Positions 56,050 to 64,000 of a DNA stretch of 64,000 nt are shown here, in pieces. The notes beneath the pieces were generated by a model. It was not told the DNA's origin. It saw only the letters and a program-made list of their open reading frames with translations, and made no database searches. This DNA comes from Diabrotica undecimpunctata. Taxonomy: Eukaryota; Arthropoda; Insecta; Coleoptera; Chrysomelidae. Numbering within the stretch: the stretch's first letter is position 1; each line of letters opens with the position of its first letter. Location of the stretch: NCBI RefSeq assembly GCF_040954645.1, contig NC_092813.1, positions 14,548,136-14,612,135 on the forward strand, written 5' to 3'. The translations under genes were made by a program, and so were the position numbers.

Positions 56050-56670
56050 CTTAAATTAAAAATGTACGGTTTTCTTAATTTGATAATACGACATTAGGGA
56101 TTTTTTTAATAAAATAACTTTGTATTATGTTTTATAATAATTGAATATCATAATGTAAATTGATAAACATTGAGTATAAAATATACAGGGTCATTCACGC
56201 AACATGTTGGTTAAAAGTTTTCAATGTTCTGGTCGTCACTGGTTTCTGCACACTTGGAATAATGCGTTACGCAAAACATTCTTCATTTTTCAAATATTTG
56301 CATTCTTCTAGCACTTCCGGTTGTACCGGAAGCCGCCATTAAGTTTCTTATTTTAAATAAAAACTGTGCTTTTTGTTATTTTTTTTAGAATCTACGTAAA
56401 ATTCTGGATCGATTTGTATTGGGATACTATTCTGGAAAAAATAGCCGTTTTTGAGATATTTAAAGTTTTTGAAAAATTTTTCATATTACACATGCAACTT
56501 CAAAAATTAATATTGTGGTTAATATTTATGCTGAAAAAACAAAAATTCTTTTTCAGCGTGTACTAAACTCTATTTTTATTTAAGCATAAAAAAATTGCCA
56601 ATGTTAATACTGGGTGTTCAAAATTTTGTATTATATTTTTATTTTTATGTATTTTATAAATATATCTATA
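56050..56670. repeat. Repeat-like non-coding stretch with a perfect hairpin
   Basis: CTTCCGGT and ACCGGAAG form an 8-bp hairpin at 56314-56332. TATACAGGGTCATTCACG near 56186 resembles the start of a common insect repeat type. No gene. Confidence 0.4.

Positions 56671-56746
<76 letters not shown>
56671..56746. repeat. AT dinucleotide microsatellite
   Basis: An uninterrupted TA repeat of about 75 bp. Frames of alternating Tyr and Ile across it are artefacts. Confidence 0.95.
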
Positions 56747-56751
<5 letters not shown>

Positions 56752-57183
56752 AAGACTTATTCCTACTTCCCAAACACACCTTCCCAAACCCACCGAGGTA
56801 GGTTGTCCCGTCAGGCAATGGGAAATTTCCGTGTATTTACATTTAAGTGGTAGGTTAGCCCATTTGGCTTTATCACTACCGGTCAAAGCAATTGTTCGGC
56901 GGTCTAATGATGGTTGTGTGTGCCGATACTTACTTTCCTTTTTCTGCACCAAGTGCAGTCGAGAGCGAGCAAGCATCGAATCCTTTCATCCGTCGTCTAA
57001 TAACCAGTCATGTCCTTAATCTACCTTACTTGCTAATCTAATTTTTTTGGTGCTTGCATTCAAGAGCGTCGTGCGGCGTGCCTCCGGCTCTCTCCCGCAT
57101 GCGGTTTTTGTTTATTTTTTGTTTTTGTTTTTTTTTTTGTGGTTGGTACCCTTTTGTGTTAATTTTTCTATCTAAGTCTTAAT
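56747..57183. other. GC-richer non-coding flank of the reverse-strand transposase
   Basis: No frame. It holds CCCGTCAGGCAATGGG and several short T-rich runs (57108-57142). It may be the 3' flank of the DDE_3 element whose coding part ends at 57184. Confidence 0.4.
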
Positions 57184-57633
57184 CTATGGACAGGTATCAT
57201 CACTATTTGACTCGCTATCCGATTCATCTGAATCTTCACAATTACGAATAATTAAAGGTCTTACTTCATCAATAACTTGTTCTATTTCATATGACTCTAA
57301 ATTTTTTTTTTTCAGTATGCTCAATACATTTCCTCCATTGTTCCTCATTGACTTGGTTTAGTGCATCTTGCCAGAGTTGTAAAACGCTGGCTTCGTCGGT
57401 GGTCTTACATGCATGTTTATCATAGTAGTTTTTAGTGATGCCCCACACCAATTCAAATGGATTGTACTGGCAGTGATATAGTGGTAGTCTTAGGACCTCA
57501 TGACCATATTTTAGTGCCATTTGGTCAACGACAAATTTTTCTCAGTAATGTGTTCCTTGCACTTATTTAATAATTCAGCTTTTAAAACTAGATGTTCGTG
57601 TTCTATATTTTTCTCCGACAGCCACTTTCTTAA

Positions 57634-59505
57634 CTCTGCTGTCCTGTTCGGGTCTATTTGACCCAAAAAAAATTTATTTCTAATTTTGCAAATTATTATG
57701 CGGCGTAACGTTTTGGTGTTTCGTGGCTTTATTACCTATTATGAGGTCTTTCAATTGCATGCGAGATAAAAAATCAACTTTCTAATTTTTTGATAAAAAT
57801 TAAATTGTTCGTACGGGTCAATATGACCCACGTATTTAAACCGTTAAAAATGACCTGTGTACGTATGTTTAGTTGGCAGTATTGTATATATTTTCTAACA
57901 ATTTGTCAGGCTGGTAGGACACTGATATGCCAAGCGCATTTATTTACATTTTACATTTTAAATTTCACTCTATGTTTGCATGTTGATAATGTCGCATCGA
58001 AGAACGCTAACCGAAGATGAGCTTCGCGAACTCGCAAACGTGTCAGAGAGTGATGAGTGCATCAGCAACATGGAAGGACAGCGTTTTTTGAAACCAACTG
58101 GAAAGACTTGGATGAAATTGGTTTTCAAGCAAACATTGGTCTTTATTGTAAGCTGGAGTTTTTAAGTCCCATGGCGAATCAACTAAAAGTTTGTGGAATA
58201 AAAAAACGGGTCGTAGTGTATTTCGAGCCACAATGTCCCTGGAAGTATTTACAAAAATTTCGCAAGTAATACGTTTTGACAACAAGACTACTAGACATGA
58301 TAAACTTGCTGCATTACGTGAAATTTGGGAATAATGGGTAGAAAATTACCAAAATTTTTTAACCCTGATGAAAATGTTACCGTCGACGAGCAATTAGTTG
58401 CCTTTAGAGGCCGCTGTCCCTTCAAACAGTACATTCCAAGCAAACCAGCGAAATATGGCATAAAAATTTGAGCTTTATGTGACAGTAAAAGTTCGTATGT
58501 TCTAAAATTGCAGATTTATACAGGAAAGGATCCAGGTGCCGCGCCAGAACGGAATCAGGGAATGCGTGTGGTGTGCGACTTGTGTAGTGATTTGAAAGGC
58601 CACAATATTACTTGTGATAACTTTTTTACATCATAGAATTTAGGACAACTTCTTCTAAAAAGAAAAAATACAATGCTAGGGACTATAAGAAAAAATAAGC
58701 CAGAGCTTCCAGCACAAATTGCGAATAAAGAAGTTCATAGTTCGTCTTTTTTACTTCACGCAAGATACCACTGTTAACTATATTCCTAAAAAGAATAAAA
58801 ATGTTATTCGTATGAGTACTTTGCATTATGATAAGGCTATAACTGACAGAAATGAAAAAAAGCCCCATATTATTTTAGATTACAATTCCAGTAAGGGAGC
58901 AGTGGTTACTCTAGATCAGCTTATTGATTGTTGGAACACCAACAAACTTACAAAAAGGCGAAGTTTTCTTGAGGAATTGGGAAAAACACTGAAACCACTT
59001 ATCTTTTCCAGAAAAAATTTACCAAGAACTAAAGACTCACAAGAACTGGTAAAAAGAACACGAACAGAAGCAAGTAGATAAGATGGAAATTCTAGTGAAT
59101 CATCTATGAACAATCCAACTCCGCCTGCTAAACGAGCACGCTGTAAATTTTGCTCTAAAAACGATAACAAGACTAATATTTTATGTTGTGGATGTCACAA
59201 ACATATTTGTAAAACCCATTCTTTTTATTACTGTCCCAGTTGTAAATTAAAATTAAATTTTGTAGATATTTGTTCTTAGGCTTTTCTGGGAAAAGCCTAA
59301 AGAGAAAAAAATGTCTTACATTTTTGTTAATAAGGTTTAATTTGAGTATTAAGGTTTAACATTAGCAACATAATAATTTTTTGTTAATAAAGTTTTGTTT
59401 AGCACCATTAGCTTATTTTATTTTGATTAAGGACCGTAAACCATAGTTGGGTCATATTGACCTGAACAGTACATTTGCATAGTTGATTCGAACGGTACAG
59501 CAGGG
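57634..59505 (+). mobile_element. piggyBac-like element, 1872 bp, at TTAA
   Basis: TTAA at 57630-57633 and 59506-59509 flanks inverted ends CTCTGCTGTCCTGTTCG (left) and CCCTGCTGTACCGTTCG (right, complement). Inner matches GGGTCTATTTGACCC (left) and GGGTCATATTGACC (right) form near-palindromes. It inserted into the reverse-strand transposase pseudogene. Confidence 0.88.
57989..59279 (+). pseudogene. piggyBac-like transposase, frameshifted
   Basis: It starts MSHRRTLTEDELRELANVSE. Landmarks in order: ATMSLEVFTKISQVIRFDNK (about 58232); the first catalytic Asp in [17 protein letters not shown] (about 58375); [14 protein letters not shown]; the second Asp in HNITCDNFFTS (about 58604); ILDYNSSKGAVVTLDQLI (about 58873), where the usual GVDxxDQ Asp is replaced by Val; and a Cys-rich end (CKFCSKNDN, CCGCHKHIC, YYCPSCKLK) up to the stop at 59277-59279. 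Several stops and shifts are present. The third catalytic Asp loss and the broken frame mean no activity. Confidence 0.85.
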
Positions 59506-59774
59506 TTAAGTCTTTTTTTTTCAGCTGCTTGTGGGAAACTTTTCCTCCTCTCTGGTGTGATACGAAGCATTGTCTATTACTATGACGGATTTTCCAGATT
59601 TTTTAATAATTTTTCCTCAAACCAATGTTCAAAAATATCGGCGTCCATATTTCCGTGGTAATCATCAGTTTTTTTTTGTCGAAGAAAATATAAGACTAGC
59701 ATTGGGTATAAAACCTTATATTTTATTATATATAAAACCATTCCTGCATGCAATATAATATATCTTTTGCCATT

Positions 59775-59869
59775 GTTCTGAAGCTATTTTCTTGTGGCAT
59801 TTTAAATTAATTACTATTTAACTGGGAATAAGCCATAATTGTGGTTTATTCCCAGTTAAATAGTAATTA
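59775..59869. mobile_element. 95-bp hairpin insertion with 13-bp duplication
   Basis: TTACTATTTAACTGGGAATA and its complement form a tight hairpin (about 59809-59867). The asymmetric tail GTTCTGAAGCTATTTTCTTG precedes it. ATCTTTTGCCATT is duplicated at 59762-59774 and 59870-59882. It is a short member of the foldback family at 5297-5546, inserted into the reverse-strand transposase pseudogene in the opposite orientation. Confidence 0.75.
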
Positions 59870-60526
59870 ATCTTTTGCCATTACTCGCACTAGTACTCGA
59901 ATAGCATTTGGTACAATCATCTTGCCAGGATGATTTGATATTATTTCCTTTCGCAAAAATACATGTTTCGTCAAGACACACAAATTATCTGGCAAATTCG
60001 GAATTCTTGTTTTTTAATTAGTTTCTTATAAATTTCCACCTTTTTCCAACAACATTGAACAGCTCGCACAACACTTTACGATTATTGATTTTTTTGTATC
60101 TAAAACCCATAGCTTTTAATACTTTTGATAAACTGGTCAAACCCATATCACAAAGTTCTCTGTGCTTTATTTTTTAAATAAGTGTCTTTCTTGTAACATG
60201 TTCTTTTGCTTTGTACATGTCATAAATGATATTTCTGATTGAGATTTTAATACCTTGTGGCAAGTCGAGGGTTTTTGGATGCAAACGAATTCTTTTATTT
60301 TCTCTACTTAATTCCTCCTCACTCATTTTGCGAACTCTTTGGAAGGTCCGTTCTGAAATTCCACAAGCTGCACTTGTCCTTTTTTGGACTGCCAGTACTG
60401 ATGTAATTGGTCCCATGTTGATCTTTTCTAAAATAAAATAATTTTCCACTTTCAACACAATTCAACGCTCACTTGGAGATAAAAACTTATATTTAGGTGT
60501 TCTATCGTTTTCTTGTACGTTATCCA

Positions 60527-61034
60527 TTGTCACTATTGAAAACCGGCGATCGTTGAATACTAATAGCGAGATTTTTCGGAGCTCTCTGAATATATACATG
60601 AGGGGGCGGGGCCTCGGTGGCAGTGCGCGTCGGTCATTGGCCGATGAGTCCGGTCAATGGAGAGCCTCGACTCCGCAGACTGTTTACTATTTTTGCAAAT
60701 ATAACAACTAAAATTATCCAGGTATGCGACCGCAAGAAATGGATGCACTCCTCAAGACAATTTCATTTGAAATAAAATTATAAAAGTTTTTCAATAAATT
60801 ATCATCACAAAGCATTCAATTTGCGTTTTTTCACGATTTATAAAAAAGATGTTTTGGTAGCGCTGATTTATCCTCAAGTACTACAGCCGACCAGTAGGAG
60901 GTTCGGTACCACAAAGCAGGTAGAAAAGGGAAAGCATAACAGAGTGACTGTAACTAGAGTCATAAATTATTTTTCGGGCGTTAATCCTAAATACGACAGG
61001 GTAAAGCGACTTCACTATAGCTGTAAATAGTATT
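60527..61034. other. Upstream flank of the reverse-strand transposase; nothing else recognised
   Basis: The GC-rich patch GGGGGCGGGGCC near 60603 and CGGTCATTGGCCGATG near 60631 lie 70-130 bp upstream of the transposase ATG and could be its promoter. The 69-codon frame at 60821-61030 is not recognised. Confidence 0.35.
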
Positions 61035-61180
61035 GTTTTAAAGCTATTTTCTTGTAGCATGTTACCGTAATAACTATTTAAATGGGAATAAGCCACAATT
61101 AAAGTTTAAAGTACGTTTATTGACGTTTCAATTTCCACTTCAGAAATCGTTTTCAAAATACAAACATTAGTAAATTAAAC
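61035..61180. repeat. Single-arm copy of the foldback family
   Basis: It starts with the tail TTAAAGCTATTTTCTTGTAG, then ACTATTTAAATGGGAATA, AAAGTACGTTTATTGACG and TTCAATTTCCACTTCAGA, matching one arm of 5297-5546. No second arm follows, so this copy is either truncated or a progenitor form. Confidence 0.65.
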
Positions 61181-62169
61181 AAATTTTGTTTTTTTATTAT
61201 TTGGTGACAAATTCTTCTAATAATTTAATGTTATCTGACTCATTTATAATGACAATTCAACATAGGATTTGTCCAATATCAAATCTTTAGAATTCATATC
61301 CGAAATTGGACAGTATAATTTTATCACCCAGTAGACCGAATGAATCTATTTGTTATTAAATACACACACGTTGTTAATTAGGTTACATACACATTTGGTC
61401 AATTATCAATAATATAATTTGGACATCAGTCAAAAGTGCTGACAAAGTTAAACAATTTACATAAATTAAATACACATGTCACGTGACGTCCGCGAAAATA
61501 TTGACCCAATTAAAGTTTATATAAAACTAATATCTCTTGGTAATCCAAAGAATCGGAAAGGAGAAAGAAATCGTGAATACAATTAAACAAAGAAAGCTTG
61601 AATATCTAGGCCACATATTGAGACACGATAAGTACCGTCTACTGCAATTGATTGTCCAGGGAAAAATAGACAGTAAGAGAGGGCCAGGCAGGAGAAGACA
61701 CTCGTGGCTCCAAAATCTGAGGAAGTGGTTCGGGCTCACATCGGTCGAACTATTCAGAAGCGCCGCAAATAAGATCAGAATTGCCATGTTAATAGCCAAC
61801 GTTCGCAACGGACAGGGCACTTGAAGAAGAAGAAGAAGAATATCTCTTGCCTAGAAAAGCATTCAATCAATATTCACTCAACGAACTTGATAGTCTTCAA
61901 CGATCAACTTCATTTGTCTCTACTCAAAGTAATTCCGGGTCAACACCCATAGTGTACGTCTCAACAATAAACTCTGCTACTATTATTTGGTGTTTCCATT
62001 ACAACTGAACGAACATCTTCACTGAGCCAACGAAGGGGATTTGTTCATGGTCCTATCGAGAAACAGAATACTTCAAGGAAGTTTGAGAGAGCCTATACAG
62101 TCCACGCCAGCAACACCCTCAGTAGCAGAGAGAGACCACTAGACCCGGGAGAACGTGAGCTGTACCAGG
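61181..62169 (+). repeat. Probable LTR or leader of a Bel/Pao element (ends unresolved)
   Basis: After removal of the RTE scrap, TATATAAAACTAATATCTC (a TATA-like site) is followed by a region ending in CAATAAACTCTGCTACT, which resembles an LTR R-U5. TTATTTGGTG occurs at both about 61198 and 61983. A gag of Bel/Pao type follows at 63085. LTR ends and primer site could not be fixed, and the second LTR lies outside the window. Confidence 0.35.
61540..61838 (+). pseudogene. 299-bp RTE-like 3' fragment with 11-bp target duplication
   Basis: The frame reads KQRKLEYLGHILRHDKYRLL, KRGPGRRRHSWLQNLRKWFG and ELFRSAANKIRIAMLIANV, the C-terminal end of RTE-like elements, followed by a GAA-repeat tail. 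AATATCTCTTG is duplicated at 61529-61539 and 61839-61849. This is a clean 5'-truncated insertion by target-primed reverse transcription and looks young, because the frame is open to its natural stop. Confidence 0.9.
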
Positions 62170-62470
62170 GCCGAGAGCAGTAGCAAAGCCGAGAGCTAAA
62201 CTAGAGCCGAGAGCAGTACAAAGCCGAGAGCCACACTAGAGCCGAGAGCAGTACCAAAGCCGAGAGCCACACTAGAGCCGAGAGCAGTACCAAAGCCGAG
62301 AGCCATACTAGAGCCGAGAGCAGTACCAAAGCCGAGAGCCACACTAGAGCCGAGAGCAGTACCAAAGCCGAGAGCCATACTAGAGCCGAGAGCAGTACCA
62401 AAGCCGAGAGCCATACTAGTGCCGAGAGCAGTACCAAAGCCGAGAGCCATACTAGAGCCGCAGAGCAGCC
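62170..62470 (+). repeat. Minisatellite: 18-bp units in a 36-bp higher-order repeat
   Basis: Units start GCCGAGAGC and alternate between endings AGTACCAAA and CACACTAGA (or CATACTAGA), giving about 8 copies of a 36-bp pair. Because 18 is a multiple of three, frames stay open on both strands (for example Ala-Leu-Gly-rich on the reverse), but these are not believable genes. It lies between the probable LTR and the Bel/Pao gag. Confidence 0.9.
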
Positions 62471-63084
62471 AAAGGACAGGACCGATTGCAGAACCCACCA
62501 GAAGCGAGGGATCCTCAACGTCTAAGAACACAAAAAACCGTAAGTTTTTGAATAATTACAAAATCTTCCAACTTGTACAATCTTACAATTTAACAAGTTT
62601 TTTTTTTATTACAATTTAACAATTTAGAACAAAAATCTCCACTCTATCAATCGTATAATAATCTACTTTAGAATGTATACCATTTAAATAATACAGAGAA
62701 TTGATAAAACAAAAATAAACGTCATTCGCAACTATAATTTACTAAACAGTAATTTTTATGACAATTTGGAAAAAGAAACGTTCATACATATAGCTTGCTT
62801 TTAATTTCAATTAAATACTTTATTTCGAAAAATTAAAATAATTACGTAGCAAATAATTTCATTTATTTTGATATATATCATTGTGAGAGTGTGTCGTTTA
62901 CATCTTGACCTACCTCAGTACAAAGAATAGCACAGCAGGCAAGGTCAAACTCATATTTCGCTAAATTGCACATTCCGATAGAAAAGAAAGTGTTATAGTA
63001 CAGGTATACTTATTTAATAAATAACGTACATTTCGTATTGTCTAATATATTTACCGCTGAATGTAAAAATTTATAAAAATAATC
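62471..63084. other. Leader region before the Bel/Pao gag
   Basis: AT-rich. The first 60 bases decay from the minisatellite. CAACGTCTAAGAACAC near 62516 and GTAAGTTTTTG near 62540 (a donor-like site) are the only noticeable elements. Confidence 0.4.
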
Positions 63085-64000
63085 ATGGAAAGTATATACG
63101 TTAAGCAAGCGGAAATAGGAACAGAAATAACGAAACTCGTTTCAAATACAAAAAAGGATTCCCAATCTCGGAAAAATCAACAATACATCCGGGATATACA
63201 GGAAAAATTAGAAGAATATTGGGCAAAATTTTTAAATAACCACAAAAAGCTGCTAGAAGGGGGTATAACGAAAGAAAAATATTTTGAAACAAAATACTAT
63301 GATCAGGTATTTAAGATATACATTGAGGGGAAATCCCTGTTGAAAGAATATGGAAGGGTGCTGAAAAGAGGAAAAGCACCGAAAGTAAAGGAGATACAGA
63401 TAAGAAAACAAAGAATCGAGGAATTATTACGGCCAGAAAATTAACAAGACTTGCAGGAGAATGAAGAATTGCAGTCAGAGTTAAGAGAATACATGGAAAA
63501 GGTGAATACACTAATGATTGAAGCAGCAGTAAATGAGGAACTAGACGCTACAGATAATGGAGAAGTAGAGAGAATAATTCATCTAAAGAGGAAAGTCAGG
63601 GAAGTTTTAAAGAAAATAAGGCCAGGAATGCAACGGCCAGAAAGCACACAGAGGAGGGACGGTGTGACATTGCCGCAGGTAAAAATCCCTGTGTATGAAG
63701 GCAGATATGAAACGTGGAGAACTTTCCACGATCTGTTTACTAAAGTAATACATGAAAACGACCAGTTATCAAACGCAGAAAAAATGCAGTACCTAAAGAC
63801 TCAAGTAAGAGGGAAAGCCAACAGAATGATATAACACTTAAACATATCCGAGGCCAACTACGAAGTGGCCTGGAACATGCTAAAAGATAGGTATGAGAAC
63901 CCAAGGATGATATTGTTTAAATTAATAGACAGGATGCTACTAGCGCAGGAAGTAAAGGAATCTTCTGCTAGAGCATTGAAATCACTACATGACACCTTCC
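63085..64000 (+). pseudogene. gag: Bel/Pao gag with two in-frame stops, cut by the window end
   Basis: It starts MESIYVKQAEIGTEITKL (ATG at 63085). A helical region follows, then a DUF1759-like gag block: LPQVKIPVYEGRYETWRTFH, DLFTKVIHENDQLSNAEKMQ, YLKTQVRGKA and [17 protein letters not shown], which is diagnostic for Bel/Pao elements. Two TAA codons in the same frame (63442-63444 and 63832-63834) interrupt it, and reading continues in phase after each up to 64000. Without later sequence, protease and pol cannot be judged. Confidence 0.85.

Larger units (their letters stand above)
57184..60526 (-). pseudogene. DDE_3 transposase pseudogene split by two insertions
   Basis: It starts MDNVQENDRTPKYKFLSP (ATG at 60526). 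A helix-turn-helix region follows (VQKRTSAACGISERTFQRVR), then GFRYKKINNRK near 60100 and the first catalytic Asp in DETCIFAKGNN near 59968. FEHW-like remnants precede 59506. After the piggyBac insertion come RKWLSEKNIEHEHLVLKAEL (57627-57560), the Glu block YNPFELVWGITKN near 57450 and the acidic tail EDSDESDSESNSDD. The layout matches the intact gene at 52504-53877, including the acidic tail. It carries a nonsense codon in LSPSER-stop-IVLK, several shifts, the 1872-bp piggyBac-like insertion and a 95-bp hairpin insertion. Confidence 0.75.

Noticed and set aside
62196..62531. Long Ala/Leu/Gly- or Ser/Leu-rich frames across the minisatellite
   Set aside because: The 18-bp unit is a multiple of three, so open frames arise automatically on both strands.

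Overview
This is an AT-rich eukaryotic nuclear window that reads as insect (arthropod) heterochromatin-like or intergenic DNA. The evidence is the mix of mobile elements: Ty3/Gypsy and Bel/Pao LTR elements, Jockey-, RTE- and R1/I-like non-LTR elements, a Penelope-like fragment, Tc1/mariner, piggyBac-like elements, DDE_3/IS630-like transposases and several foldback elements. A beetle or another large-genome insect fits, but the order cannot be fixed from the sequence. No host gene is identified with confidence. There are no operons or CRISPR arrays.

Layout. 1-7.4 kb holds decayed transposon pieces: a piggyBac-like remnant, an RTE-like non-LTR element, a reverse-strand non-LTR tail, and a reverse-strand DUF7869-like gene cut by a foldback element. 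That gene is abutted by a 5'-truncated non-LTR element with RNase H. 7.4-39.0 kb is one nested stack. A Jockey-like non-LTR element (11-bp target duplication, TG-repeat tail, ORF1 and ORF2) was inserted into the tail of the RNase H element. Its ORF1 was then split by a 25.4-kb Ty3/Gypsy composite with a 4-bp ACTT duplication. The composite is a tandem of the form LTR-gag-pol-LTR-gag-pol-LTR. Its first LTR is in turn split by a 9.26-kb element with 25-bp terminal inverted repeats and a 6-bp duplication, and that element carries Penelope-like and non-LTR debris.

40.2-50.4 kb is a second stack. A pair of related inverted arms about 10 kb apart surrounds an AT dinucleotide tract into which a mariner element and a reverse-strand Gypsy element both inserted. 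50.5-57 kb contains foldback elements, an intact 457-codon DDE transposase, a TA-flanked miniature element and AT repeats. 57.2-60.5 kb is a reverse-strand DDE transposase pseudogene of the same family, broken by a piggyBac-like element at TTAA and by a 95-bp hairpin insertion with a 13-bp duplication. 61-64 kb holds a lone repeat arm, a 299-bp RTE scrap with an 11-bp duplication, an 18/36-bp minisatellite and the start of a Bel/Pao gag that runs off the window.

How they work together: the order of insertion can be read because several host frames close exactly when inserted DNA and one duplication are mentally removed. The only coding units that look capable of function are gag and pol of the first Gypsy copy, gag of the second copy, and the transposase at 52.5 kb. 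Points most worth a second look are the three-LTR tandem, a gag-pol junction with a textbook -1 slippery site, the 9.26-kb element without a recognisable transposase, the chain of perfect hairpins in the Jockey-like 5' leader, and a small foldback family with 11-13-bp target duplications.
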